Shown: positions 50,187 through 58,285 of the stretch, one piece after another
Position numbering within the stretch: the first letter of the stretch is position 1
Layout of the letters: each line of letters opens with the position of its first letter
DNA from: Tateyamaria omphalii
GTDB taxonomy: Bacteria > Pseudomonadota > Alphaproteobacteria > Rhodobacterales > Rhodobacteraceae
Length of the DNA: 64,000 nt
Reading direction: 5' to 3'
Assembly: GCF_001969365.1 (NCBI RefSeq)
Contig: NZ_CP019312.1
Location: 1,240,001-1,304,000, forward strand
Translations under genes and position numbers: made by a program
Notes under the pieces: generated by a model
What the model saw: only the letters and a program-made list of their open reading frames with translations
Database searches by the model: none
What the model was told of the DNA's origin: nothing

Positions 50187-50291
50187 TTAGATGCTGGCGT
50201 AATCCGTGATGATCGGGGCCGGTTTGGCCTCTTTCCTGGGCTGCGGTTGCGGCGGTTGTTGCGGCGCCGAGGGGCGTGGTGTGCTCGACAT
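50187..50291 (-). CDS. 34-residue proline-rich peptide
   Basis: Short ORF (STPRPSAPQQPPQPQPRKEA then KPAPIITDYASI) with a good GAGGT box 6 bases before the ATG. Pro/Gln-rich, no hydrophobic segment. No family recognised. It could equally be an untranslated stretch, but the RBS placement favours a small gene. Confidence 0.35.
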   Translation of the reverse strand: MSSTPRPSAPQQPPQPQPRKEAKPAPIITDYASI

Positions 50292-50387
50292 TTCGTTACC
50301 TCTTACGATTTGACATTGGCCGCGTCGGGGTGCGGCACCATTACCCCAGCACGGGTCTGTGCCGAGGGCGTGGCTGAAATGTGGCAA

Positions 50388-51305
50388 TTATGTGGCAGAT
50401 TGCAGCGTATATGTCGTGATCTGCACGTAAGGGTGATCGGGCGTCACAATCACACTGGGGAAATGCGGGTGGTTGACCGCGTCAGGCCAGCCCTGCGGTT
50501 CCAGCGCGATGCCCGACAGCGGCGCGATATGGGCCTGCGGGATCGTGGGAAGGAAAGCGCCGGAATAGGCCTGTAGCCCCGGTTCGGTGCTGGCGATGCG
50601 CAATATGTGGCCGTTGGTGTGCAAGACCGCCATGGGCCGCGGGCTTGGTGACGTTGTCTCTGCCACGCAGAAATTGTGATCGGTGCCCGGATCAATGGCG
50701 CGCGGTGTGCAGTGGTCGAAGGGGGTGTCCGCGACCGGGGCGATGGTGCCCGTGGGCAGGTTTGCGTCATCGGTGGGCAGGTAGTGATCGGCGTGGATGT
50801 GCAAACGGTGATCCGGGCCGACGCGCCAATAGGGGTGGTGCGCGATCGACGCCGGGGTCGGCGCGTCTGTGCGCATCCGGATGTTGGTGGTGAGCGTCGT
50901 GTCCTCGACGGCGTAGTCGAGGTCGATCACACGGTTGCCGGGTAGGCCGCCATGGCCGTGCGGCAAACTGTGTTGCAGGCACAGGCGGGCGGGGTGCTGA
51001 CCAGTGACACGCCACTGCGCGCGGTCCAACCCGTCGGGTCCGCTGTGCAGCGCCGTGATCCCGTTTTCGTTGCAGCGCATCTGGTGGACCGTGTCACCCA
51101 CAGGCACCCTGCCGCCGCGCACCCGGTTGGCCAGCGGTCCGACGATGGTGCCGCCATAGGCGTCGCGCAGGGCGGCACTGACCGCATCATCCACGTCGAG
51201 GATCAGGTTTGGCCCGCCATCAAGGTACAGGCTGCGCATGCGCGCGCCATCGGGGTCGAACGTGGCTGTCAGGCGGTCGGTCCTGATCGTATAGGTCTGG
51301 GTCAT
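50388..51305 (-). CDS. Aldose 1-epimerase (galactose mutarotase)
   Basis: Interconverts alpha and beta anomers of aldoses. The 305 residues show YGGTIVGPLANRVRGGRVPV, NENGITALHSG, the catalytic-His region IAHHPYWRVGP, FDHCTPRAIDPGTDHNFCV, and IALEPQGWPDAVNHPHFPS with the catalytic Glu. No signal peptide, so cytosolic. Single gene, not next to sugar catabolic genes. Confidence 0.9.
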   Translation of the reverse strand: MTQTYTIRTDRLTATFDPDGARMRSLYLDGGPNLILDVDDAVSAALRDAYGGTIVGPLANRVRGGRVPVGDTVHQMRCNENGITALHSGPDGLDRAQWRVTGQHPARLCLQHSLPHGHGGLPGNRVIDLDYAVEDTTLTTNIRMRTDAPTPASIAHHPYWRVGPDHRLHIHADHYLPTDDANLPTGTIAPVADTPFDHCTPRAIDPGTDHNFCVAETTSPSPRPMAVLHTNGHILRIASTEPGLQAYSGAFLPTIPQAHIAPLSGIALEPQGWPDAVNHPHFPSVIVTPDHPYVQITTYTLQSAT

Positions 51306-51352
51306 GCGGGCACCATGGCGCAGGTCGTGGGACCGTGCAAACGGGTCTGCGC

Positions 51353-51808
51353 CTAGAGGTCGTAACGTTTGCAGACCAAGCCGTCGGGCGTGCGGTAGGT
51401 GCGAAAGCCCATCGCGTCGTAATAGGCCTGTCCTTCGGGGTTCGTGGCGCCGATGGAGGCGTCGATGGACGTGAGCCCCGCGGCGCGCGCGCCCTCAAGT
51501 GTGACGTCGAAGAGCGCGCGCCCGACGCCGCGCCGGGCGGCCGAGGGGCGGATATGGGTGCCGATGATGCCCCAACCGGGCGCCACCCCCCATGTGTTGC
51601 CGGGCTGTGCCCGTTTCAGGGATTGAAAGCCGAGGATCGTGCCGTTGTCGTCGGCGACGGTCAGGCGGATCTTGTCCGTGCCCAGAATGTAGTTTTCGCG
51701 CACGAAATCCGGGTCATCGGGGCTGATGCGTTTTCCGGCGGCTGTGAGGTCCTTGAGGAATGCGCTCATTTGCGGGACGTCGTCGACTGTGCCGTCGCGT
51801 GTGATCAT
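51353..51808 (-). CDS. GNAT-family N-acetyltransferase
   Basis: 151 residues from ATG 51808: TRDGTVDDVPQMSAFLKDLT, then GIIGTHIRPSAARRGVGRAL with the acetyl-CoA loop RRGVGRALFD, and EGQAYYDAMGFRTYRTPDG at the C-terminus. Substrate not readable. Divergent from the class IV aminotransferase with 127 bp between. Confidence 0.87.
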   Translation of the reverse strand: MITRDGTVDDVPQMSAFLKDLTAAGKRISPDDPDFVRENYILGTDKIRLTVADDNGTILGFQSLKRAQPGNTWGVAPGWGIIGTHIRPSAARRGVGRALFDVTLEGARAAGLTSIDASIGATNPEGQAYYDAMGFRTYRTPDGLVCKRYDL

Positions 51809-51935
51809 TTTTGCGCGCTCCGTTGGTGGTGTTGGCGCAAGGTGTACGCCGGATGTGCCGGGGTGTGCAAAGCGGTTGTCGCCCCTTGCGCGGGTCTGCG
51901 GCGGGGTGGCATCACGGTGCGCAAAGGAGCGCCTG

Positions 51936-52859
51936 ATGACCGAACACCCTGTGTCCACCCATGATGCTGCGGCCGACGACCGTAATGAGGACATTCTGAT
52001 CTATGTGGACGGCCAGATCGTGCCGCGCGCGCAGGCGGTCGTATCGGTCTATGACAGCGGGTTCATGCTGGGCGATGGGATCTGGGAGGGCTTGCGCCTT
52101 TATGACGGGCATATCCCGTTTTTTGACGACCATCTGGATCGGCTGTTTGAGGCGGCGGTCTATACCGAGATTGAGATCGGTCTGGACCGCGACGGGCTGA
52201 AGGCGGCGGTGTGGAAAACGTTGCAGGCCAATGGGATGGAAACGGATGTTCATGTGCGTCTGATGGTGACGCGGGGGCGCAAGGCCAAGCCGTTCCAGCA
52301 CCCGCATCTGAGCCTGTGGGGGTCCACCATCGTCATCATTGCCGAGCATTCGAAACCGGATGACAGCGTGGTCGCGCGTGGGATCAGGTTGCACACGGTG
52401 CCGCATCATCGCGGCCTCCCGCTGACGCAGGATGCCAAGCTGAACTCGCATTCCAAGCTGAACTGCATCATCGCGCTGAACCATGCCGTGCGCGCCGGGG
52501 CGGACGAGGCGCTGATGCTGGACCCGTTCGGATTTGTGAACACGACCAATGCCTGCAACTTCTTTGTGGTGAAGAAGGGGGCGGTTTGGACCTCGACCGG
52601 GGATTATTGCATGAACGGGATCACCCGTCAGAAGGTGATTGATCTGTGCCGGGCCGAGGGGATCCCGGTGTTCGAGCGGAATTTTTCGCTGGTCGACACC
52701 TACGCGGCGGACGAGGCGTTTCTGACCGGCACCTTTGGGGCGCAGACGCCGGTGTTCGAGATTGACGGGCGGGTGATTGGCGGCGGTGTGGCGGGGCCGG
52801 TGTTTCGGCGGCTGCGCGCGGCCTACAAGGCGCTGATCAAGGCCAGCCGGGAGGGTTAA
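51936..52859 (+). CDS. Class IV PLP-dependent aminotransferase (BCAT/DAAT-like)
   Basis: 307-residue fold-type IV PLP enzyme: IYVDGQIVPRAQAVVSVYDS and GFMLGDGIWEGLRLYDGHIP at the N-terminus, the likely PLP lysine K174 in NSHSKLNCIIALNHA, GFVNTTNACNFFVVKKGAVW at the phosphate-binding loop, and GITRQKVIDL. It could act on branched-chain or D-amino acids. GGAG lies 6-7 bases before the ATG. The end overlaps the convergent HlyD gene of the lanthipeptide operon by 4 bp, so it marks the cluster border. Confidence 0.9.
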   Translation: MTEHPVSTHDAAADDRNEDILIYVDGQIVPRAQAVVSVYDSGFMLGDGIWEGLRLYDGHIPFFDDHLDRLFEAAVYTEIEIGLDRDGLKAAVWKTLQANGMETDVHVRLMVTRGRKAKPFQHPHLSLWGSTIVIIAEHSKPDDSVVARGIRLHTVPHHRGLPLTQDAKLNSHSKLNCIIALNHAVRAGADEALMLDPFGFVNTTNACNFFVVKKGAVWTSTGDYCMNGITRQKVIDLCRAEGIPVFERNFSLVDTYAADEAFLTGTFGAQTPVFEIDGRVIGGGVAGPVFRRLRAAYKALIKASREG

Positions 52860-54193
52860 CGCTCGCGCAGCGCACCTTGCAGCGTGGCGATGATCGGGGC
52901 GAAGAAATAGCTGAGGATGCGTCTGTCGTTGGTGGTCACGTCGATGGAGGCGGTCATGCCGGGACGCAGGGCGTAGCTGCGCCCGGCGTGGATCAGGTCG
53001 GGTGTGGCGGGCACGATGATGGCCTGATAGCCCCATTCGTCCGTGGCAAACTCGATCGAATCCGCGGAAATGTCGCTGACTGTGCCCACCAGCACGCCGA
53101 AGCGTTCGGACGGATACGGGTGCAGCCGGATGTTTGCCTGCTGGCCCACAGCCATGAACCCTACGTCGCGGTTTGAAAACCGCGCCTGGATTTCGAGCGC
53201 GGAGCCGGTCGGGACGATCCGCATCAGGGGCGCGCCGCCCTCGACCACGCCGCCGATGGTGTGGACCTCGAGCCGGTCGACGATGCCGTCGGTGGGCGCG
53301 GTCAGGGTGGTCGTGGACACGCGGCGCCGCGCGGCGCGCAGGTCTTCGTCCAGGGTTGCCGTCTCGACCGCGATGGCCGACAGCCGGGTTGCAATGTCGG
53401 CGGTGCGGGTGGCGTTGGCGCTTTGATAGCTCTGCTGCGCGACGCGCGCGTTGCGCATGGCTGCCGCGCGCTGCCTTTGCAGGACCACCTGCGCATTGCG
53501 CAGGCTGCCCAGATCCTCTTCGGTGTCCAGAAGCCGCGCGCGGGAGGCCGCCTCGCGGTCCACCAGCTCTTGGGTGGCGACCATGCGTTGCTCCTGGATG
53601 TCGATGCGCTCCCGAACGCCTTCCAGCTGCGCCGCGAGCACCTCGAGATCGGCGTCAAAGGCGGCGATCCGGGCGGCATGTTCGGCCTCTGCGTTGGTCA
53701 GCTGGTCCAATTCGGCCCGCAGCAACTGCCGCTCGACCGCCGCGAGCGGGTTGTCCCGTGCGTCCGGAGCGCCATCGAACGTCGCCAGAGCCTGGTCGCG
53801 CAGTGCGGTCATGTCCTGTGCGTGTGTCCCCAGCATCTCGAACAGCGCGAGCAGCGCGTTGAGGCGGACCGCCTCGACCACCAGCTGGTCCTTGCGCGCG
53901 GTCAGCCCGCTTAACTGGGCCTGCGCCTCGGTGGCGTCGAAACGCACGAGCGGGTCGCCCTGCGCCACGGTTTGGCCGTTGCGCACGAGCAGCGCCTCGA
54001 TGATGCCGGTGAATTCGGGCTGCACGATCTGGACGCGGGTGGCGGGGACAATGCGGCCTTCACCCGTGGCCACGACCTCGACCCGAAAGACATAGGCGCC
54101 GACGACACAGGCCACGAACAGTGACACCATGGCCAGGACCGTCAGTTGCAGGGTCGGCGAGCGGTCCGGGATGGGGCGGGGCAGGTCGGTCAT
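52856..54193 (-). CDS. HlyD-type type I secretion membrane-fusion protein
   Basis: Periplasmic adaptor linking an inner-membrane ABC exporter to an outer-membrane channel. The 445 residues have a cytosolic N-terminus, one membrane span (~16-38, LQLTVLAMVSLFVACVVGAY), a lipoyl half-motif (GEGRIVPATRVQIVQPEFTG), a very long coiled coil (~85-300), the second lipoyl half (LTAPTDGIVDRLEVHTIGGV) and a beta-barrel domain with PYPSERFGVLVGTVSDISAD. It overlaps the exporter gene by 4 bp and is last in the operon. No TolC-like gene is in the window. Confidence 0.93.
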   Translation of the reverse strand: MTDLPRPIPDRSPTLQLTVLAMVSLFVACVVGAYVFRVEVVATGEGRIVPATRVQIVQPEFTGIIEALLVRNGQTVAQGDPLVRFDATEAQAQLSGLTARKDQLVVEAVRLNALLALFEMLGTHAQDMTALRDQALATFDGAPDARDNPLAAVERQLLRAELDQLTNAEAEHAARIAAFDADLEVLAAQLEGVRERIDIQEQRMVATQELVDREAASRARLLDTEEDLGSLRNAQVVLQRQRAAAMRNARVAQQSYQSANATRTADIATRLSAIAVETATLDEDLRAARRRVSTTTLTAPTDGIVDRLEVHTIGGVVEGGAPLMRIVPTGSALEIQARFSNRDVGFMAVGQQANIRLHPYPSERFGVLVGTVSDISADSIEFATDEWGYQAIIVPATPDLIHAGRSYALRPGMTASIDVTTNDRRILSYFFAPIIATLQGALRER

Positions 54194-55857
54194 GCGGCGT
54201 CGCCGAAGGTGATGACCGCATCGGCCCTGTCGAACGTGTCCGGCGCGTGGGTGATCACGATGATCGTGGTGTCGCCCGCCATCGCATTCAGCCCCGCAAT
54301 CACGTTGCGGCGTGCGACGTCATCAAGCGCGCTGGTCGGTTCGTCCAGGATCAGCACGTTCGGATTGGCAACAAAGGCGCGGGCCAGCGTCAGGCGCTGT
54401 CGTTGCCCGCCCGAGAGTGATTTGCCGCCCTCTTCGACAGGGGTGTCGAGCCCCCCCGCCAGGTGCCGCACAAAGCCCGCATCGGCCCGCTCCAGCGCCT
54501 CCCAAAGTGCGGCATCGCTGGCGTCCGGGTTCGAAATGACAAGGTTGTCGCGCAAGGTGCCCGAGAACAGGTAGGATTCCTGCGGCACATAGGCGACATG
54601 CTTGCGCACATCATGGGGATCAAAGTCGGCGATGTCGTGCCCACCCAGCCGGATCGTTCCCGCGGTCGGTTTTTCCAGCCCAGCGGCAAGGCGGCCAAAG
54701 GTGCTTTTGCCGCTGCCGGACGGGCCGGTGATCAGCGCGAAGGAGCCGGGTGCCACCGCCAGCGAAAACCCGTCCAGCACCGGCGCGCCGTCGCCATAGG
54801 CAAAGTGCACGTCGTCGAAGTGCAGTGAGGGTGTGATCCCGGCGGGCAGGGCCGGGTTCTGGTCGAAGGGTTCGGTGTCCTGATTGACGATATCGCCGAG
54901 GCGCAAGCGCGACACGCGCAGGTTTTGCCAGGCTTCCCAGAAGGCCGAAAAGTTTTCAATCGGGCCGGTCACGCGCGCGGCCAAGAGGTGAAAGGCCACC
55001 AGTTCGCCCAGCGTCATCTCGCCCTCGAACACCAGCCCGGCGCCGAGGTAGATAATCAGGATGGTGATCAGCTTTTCGATCCCCACCAGCATCTTGCCGT
55101 TGGCGAGGCTGAGCATCTGCACTCGGAACGCGGCGGCCAGCTTGTGCGCCAGCGTGCGGTCCAGTTCTGCCGTGAGGTGGCGTTCGGCGCCCAGCGCCTT
55201 GAATGCGGCGATGCCCGACAGGCTTTCGACCAGCCGCGACTGGTGGCGTGCGGACATGTCGAACTGCACCCGCAAGCGCCGCCGCAGGAGCGGCCCAAAG
55301 ATCGCGTAGATCGCGATCTGCACCGGGAGGGCCAGCAGGATGACCATGGTCAGCGTGGGCGACAGGCTGAAGAGCACGAAGATGTAGATGAAGATGAACA
55401 GCACATCGAGAAACAGTGATGTGGTGGAATCCAGCAGGAAGTTCTGGATCGTGTTGATCTCTTGCGTGCGGGCGATGGTTTCGCCGACCTGCCATTTGCG
55501 GAAGAACGCAAAGGGCAGGCTGAAGAGGTGGTGGTAGAGCTTGTGCGCCAGTTCCTTGAGGATACGCATGGCCGCGAGGGTGCCCAGGATCGTGGCCAGC
55601 ACCTCGAACAGGATCTGGAAGGCGGCGGCGGCCAGAAAGACGATTGCGACGACCGTCAGCGATGCCTCGCGTTGGAAGGGCAGGATCCGGTCGATGACCA
55701 CCTGGAAGATGAACGGTTCGACCAGCGTGACAAGCCGCACGCAGATCGCCAGGATCACCAGTTCCACATAAAGATGCAGGTGTTTGCCCAGCGTCGGTGT
55801 GAACCAGCCGATCCTGATCTCGCGCCGTTCATCTGCCTGTGCGGGGGGTGTCGTCAT
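54190..55857 (-). CDS. HlyB-like ABC exporter without peptidase domain
   Basis: 555-residue fused permease-ATPase. Six membrane helices (~25-300) carry the type I secretion pattern EPFIFQVVIDRILPFQREAS and GETIARTQEINTIQNFLLDS. The ATPase has Walker A GPSGSGKST (~residue 380), signature KSLSGGQRQRLTLARAF and Walker B VLILDEPTSALD. The N-terminus before the first helix is only ~25 residues, so there is no C39 leader peptidase and no full C39-like domain as in HlyB. It is paired with HlyD and should export the modified peptide. Confidence 0.93.
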   Translation of the reverse strand: MTTPPAQADERREIRIGWFTPTLGKHLHLYVELVILAICVRLVTLVEPFIFQVVIDRILPFQREASLTVVAIVFLAAAAFQILFEVLATILGTLAAMRILKELAHKLYHHLFSLPFAFFRKWQVGETIARTQEINTIQNFLLDSTTSLFLDVLFIFIYIFVLFSLSPTLTMVILLALPVQIAIYAIFGPLLRRRLRVQFDMSARHQSRLVESLSGIAAFKALGAERHLTAELDRTLAHKLAAAFRVQMLSLANGKMLVGIEKLITILIIYLGAGLVFEGEMTLGELVAFHLLAARVTGPIENFSAFWEAWQNLRVSRLRLGDIVNQDTEPFDQNPALPAGITPSLHFDDVHFAYGDGAPVLDGFSLAVAPGSFALITGPSGSGKSTFGRLAAGLEKPTAGTIRLGGHDIADFDPHDVRKHVAYVPQESYLFSGTLRDNLVISNPDASDAALWEALERADAGFVRHLAGGLDTPVEEGGKSLSGGQRQRLTLARAFVANPNVLILDEPTSALDDVARRNVIAGLNAMAGDTTIIVITHAPDTFDRADAVITFGDAA

Positions 55858-55869
55858 GGGTGCGCGGCG

Positions 55870-56397
55870 TCAGATCCGCAGCGCGCTGCGTTCGGCAGAC
55901 AGGATGGCCAGCGTGCAGATGTGCCCCGGAAAGAGTTCCGCTTGCGTGTGATCGGTCGTCTGGAAACCCAGCGCGGTGTAAAAGGCGCGCGCATCGTTGC
56001 TTTCGCTGTAGACCTGCACCTCGACCATGATGTCATCGGCCAGATCGGCGCAGAGCGCGGCCATGATCCGCGTTCCCAGCCCGCTTCGGTGCAGGGCGGG
56101 ATCGACGTAAAGCCCCCAGGCGTAAAGCGTGCGGTGCCGCAGTACCCCGACGCCCAGGCCGACGAGCCGCCCTTCTTGCCGGGCGGCGATCAGAATCCGG
56201 TCCTCGACCTCGTTGGCGAGGATGTCGGTTGTCTGCACATCCTCGACATGGGCCAGCATGTCCGGCGTTGCGAAGGCCGGGTAGGCGGCGGCAAAGCACC
56301 GTCTGAGGAAGGGTTTTGCCTCGGCATCGGTGACGGTGCCGCGCGCGACCACGGTGGGGGCCGGTGTGACGGCCTGTGGGGATGGGTCTGTCGGCAT
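55870..56397 (-). CDS. GNAT-family acetyl/acyltransferase inside the lanthipeptide operon
   Basis: 175 residues. GNAT features: EDRILIAARQEGRLVGLGVG, the core strand-loop LYVDPALHRSGLGTRIMAAL, and SESNDARAFYTALGFQTTDH. The ATG at 56397 lies 44 bp after the HlyC-fusion gene and the stop 12 bp before the exporter. GNATs serve as acyltransferases in some fatty-acylated RiPPs, or as self-resistance acetylases; which applies here cannot be read from sequence. The open frame upstream is a shadow of the HlyC-fusion gene. Confidence 0.82.
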   Translation of the reverse strand: MPTDPSPQAVTPAPTVVARGTVTDAEAKPFLRRCFAAAYPAFATPDMLAHVEDVQTTDILANEVEDRILIAARQEGRLVGLGVGVLRHRTLYAWGLYVDPALHRSGLGTRIMAALCADLADDIMVEVQVYSESNDARAFYTALGFQTTDHTQAELFPGHICTLAILSAERSALRI

Positions 56398-56441
56398 GAG
56401 CCTGTCTCCTGTGCGCGTGTGGGCGCGATAACGTCTGCGGA

Positions 56442-57917
56442 TTAGAGCTTGTGCAAATCGGTTGTGATCAATGCCACGGGCCCGTGGTGAAGCGTGGCCT
56501 GGGCGTAGGTTCCGGCGGGGATGAGTGCGGTTTGACCGGCGGTGACGCGTGCGCCCGCGTGGCCGGGTGTGGGCAGCGGGGTGTTCAGTGCCTGACCGCC
56601 GCTTTGGATCGGGGCCGTGCTGGGTGTGCCTGGGGCGGCGAGGCTGAGGTCGACGGCGCCCGTCAGCACGTGGATGAGGCTGTGCCGTGCCCTTTTTTGC
56701 GGGCCATGCACGGTGCCGTCGCGCGCCAGCACCACCCGCGGGGACAGCGCGCGGGACAGATCGAACACCGGCATCGGGTGTGCCCGTGCCAGGCGGCCTG
56801 GCAGTCCAAAGCTCAGCATCGTGGGATCGGTGCCGCAGCGCAGCGCCGCGCAGGCGGCACCAAGGGTTGTGATCGAGGCGGCGCCCGGCACCCGGATGCG
56901 GGTGTCGCCCAGAGCGTCCGGCCAGAGGCGCGTCAGGATTTCGGGGGCTGTGGTGGGGGTGCCCTGGATGATCGTCCGGCCAGCGGCCAGGGCGTGCAGG
57001 ATATGGGTTTGGTGCGGGGCCCCTGGCAGAATGATCGGGTCCGGCGGCGGGCTGGTGTTGCTGTGTTGCGCTGCAAAGACGCGCGCCGCCTGCGCGTCGG
57101 GGGCCGACAGCGTGTCGAGCAGCCGCAACCCGAGGCCGCGATCGCCCGCGATGTCGCACGTTGCGCAGAGGCTGTCCAAGCTCCACGCGTCCACGCCGTC
57201 CTTGGATTGGGCGAGGTGCAGTGCGGTAGGGGCAGGCAGGGACAGCACGGCCTGGGACGTGCCTGCGTCATGGGCGATTGTCAGCGCCTGTGCCCAGACC
57301 AGATCGAGCGGTGCCGCGCCTTCGACAGCAAGGCGCAGACGGCAGGGCGTGGTCCGGTGCGGACCCGCCCGGTCGCACAGGTGCTGGGCAAGCGCGTGGG
57401 CCACGATGTTGGGTTTTGGCGGCGCGGCCCGCGGTTGCGGGCGCGGCGCGGTTTTCGCTGCGTTCCGAACCGGGGCGCGACGCCTGGTGCGCGGGACGTT
57501 GCGGCCGATGAAGCGGTTGATTTTCCGTACCGTCCCGTCGGGATTGTGCCGGATGGCGCTGGCCACGTGATCGGGAAACCGGTGTGTGGTCATGTCCCGC
57601 AACATGCGCCGCATGCCCGTTTCCGGCGAAAGCCAGTCATTGAAGAACAGCCGGTCGCCGGACTGCCACTCATCCGCGCGCAGGGACCGGCCCGTTTGAT
57701 GCAGCCCGGCCTCGACCGTTTCGTTGATCCAGGCCCAGGTGACCATGCCTTCGGGCATCCCGTCCTCATCGTTGTAGATCTTGAACTGACCGGCCATCAC
57801 GGGGGGAATGATCTCGACTTCCATGTAGCTGGCAAGCGGCAGCACGCGGTGATAGTCCGACTGGGCCAAAAGCCGCTCAGCGACGCCGATGGCGCGATAG
57901 ACATCTGTGGTCACCAT
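56442..57917 (-). CDS. RTX-type toxin-activating lysine acyltransferase (HlyC) domain fused to a ~340-residue unknown/cupin-like region
   Basis: 491 residues. Positions ~1-150 align along their length with HlyC: LLAQSDYHRVLPLASYMEVE carries Ser20 and His23, the HlyC catalytic pair at the same numbers, then IIPPVMAGQFKIYNDEDGMP, MVTWAWINETVE and DEWQSGDRLFFNDWLSPE with Asp94 at the position of HlyC Asp92. HlyC transfers fatty acyl from acyl-ACP to internal lysines of pro-toxins. A basic Pro-rich linker (~152-185) follows, then a region with no recognised family. The last ~80 residues (RHSLIHVLTGAVDLSLAAP ... VTAGQTALIPAGTYAQATLH) look like a cupin barrel. Normal HlyC proteins are ~150-170 residues. 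The start overlaps the upstream stop as ATGGTGA. No RTX repeat protein is present, so the likely substrate is the precursor peptide. Confidence 0.85.
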   Translation of the reverse strand: MVTTDVYRAIGVAERLLAQSDYHRVLPLASYMEVEIIPPVMAGQFKIYNDEDGMPEGMVTWAWINETVEAGLHQTGRSLRADEWQSGDRLFFNDWLSPETGMRRMLRDMTTHRFPDHVASAIRHNPDGTVRKINRFIGRNVPRTRRRAPVRNAAKTAPRPQPRAAPPKPNIVAHALAQHLCDRAGPHRTTPCRLRLAVEGAAPLDLVWAQALTIAHDAGTSQAVLSLPAPTALHLAQSKDGVDAWSLDSLCATCDIAGDRGLGLRLLDTLSAPDAQAARVFAAQHSNTSPPPDPIILPGAPHQTHILHALAAGRTIIQGTPTTAPEILTRLWPDALGDTRIRVPGAASITTLGAACAALRCGTDPTMLSFGLPGRLARAHPMPVFDLSRALSPRVVLARDGTVHGPQKRARHSLIHVLTGAVDLSLAAPGTPSTAPIQSGGQALNTPLPTPGHAGARVTAGQTALIPAGTYAQATLHHGPVALITTDLHKL

Positions 57918-58285
57918 AACTGCTGAAGCTCCGTCGCGCTGCCCGGGCAAAAGACAAACCCCGGTTCCGAGGCGGGGGCGAGGTGAGCACGCGCCGCCGC
58001 CACGATCTGCGCGCGGTCCCCGAACGGGGCCACGATGGACAGGATCAGGCCAAGGCCCGCGCGGCGGGTCCAGCAGACCGAGGCGAACGGGCGGTCAGAT
58101 GCGTCCAGGAGCAGCAGTGCGCAACCGCGCGCGATGCGATCCGTCAGGCAGGCGTGGGTGTCGCCGATGGCGCCCGGGGCGTCGTCTGCCATCCGCAACG
58201 CCGCGTCGATGCCCGCGAACAGAACCGGGTCCCGGGGCAGCTGGTGCTTTTGCTGCGCCGACAGGGGCGGGAAGTTGTTCACCAT
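57911..58285 (-). CDS. Small protein, possible degenerate HlyC-like paralogue
   Basis: 124 residues. The middle RGCALLLLDASDRPFASVCW and LGLILSIVAPFGDRAQIVAA resemble two consecutive HlyC segments (ligand strand ...PVAYCSWA and WFIDWIAPFGD). However, the S-x-x-H-R motif is absent and the catalytic Asp position is Ser, so catalysis is unlikely. It could be a binding partner of the HlyC fusion encoded next door. Both junctions are ATGGTGA overlaps (58279-58285 and 57911-57917), pointing to tight translational coupling. The HlyC relationship is inference. Confidence 0.65.
   Translation of the reverse strand: MVNNFPPLSAQQKHQLPRDPVLFAGIDAALRMADDAPGAIGDTHACLTDRIARGCALLLLDASDRPFASVCWTRRAGLGLILSIVAPFGDRAQIVAAARAHLAPASEPGFVFCPGSATELQQLW

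Noticed and set aside
52856..55857. Exporter pair as part of a true RTX toxin secretion locus
   Set aside because: No glycine-rich nonapeptide RTX repeat protein occurs in the window; the only plausible cargo gene is the lanthipeptide precursor.
56451..57926. 491-codon open frame on the plus strand opposite the HlyC fusion gene
   Set aside because: The minus-strand reading has HlyC catalytic residues and operon overlaps; the plus reading has none.
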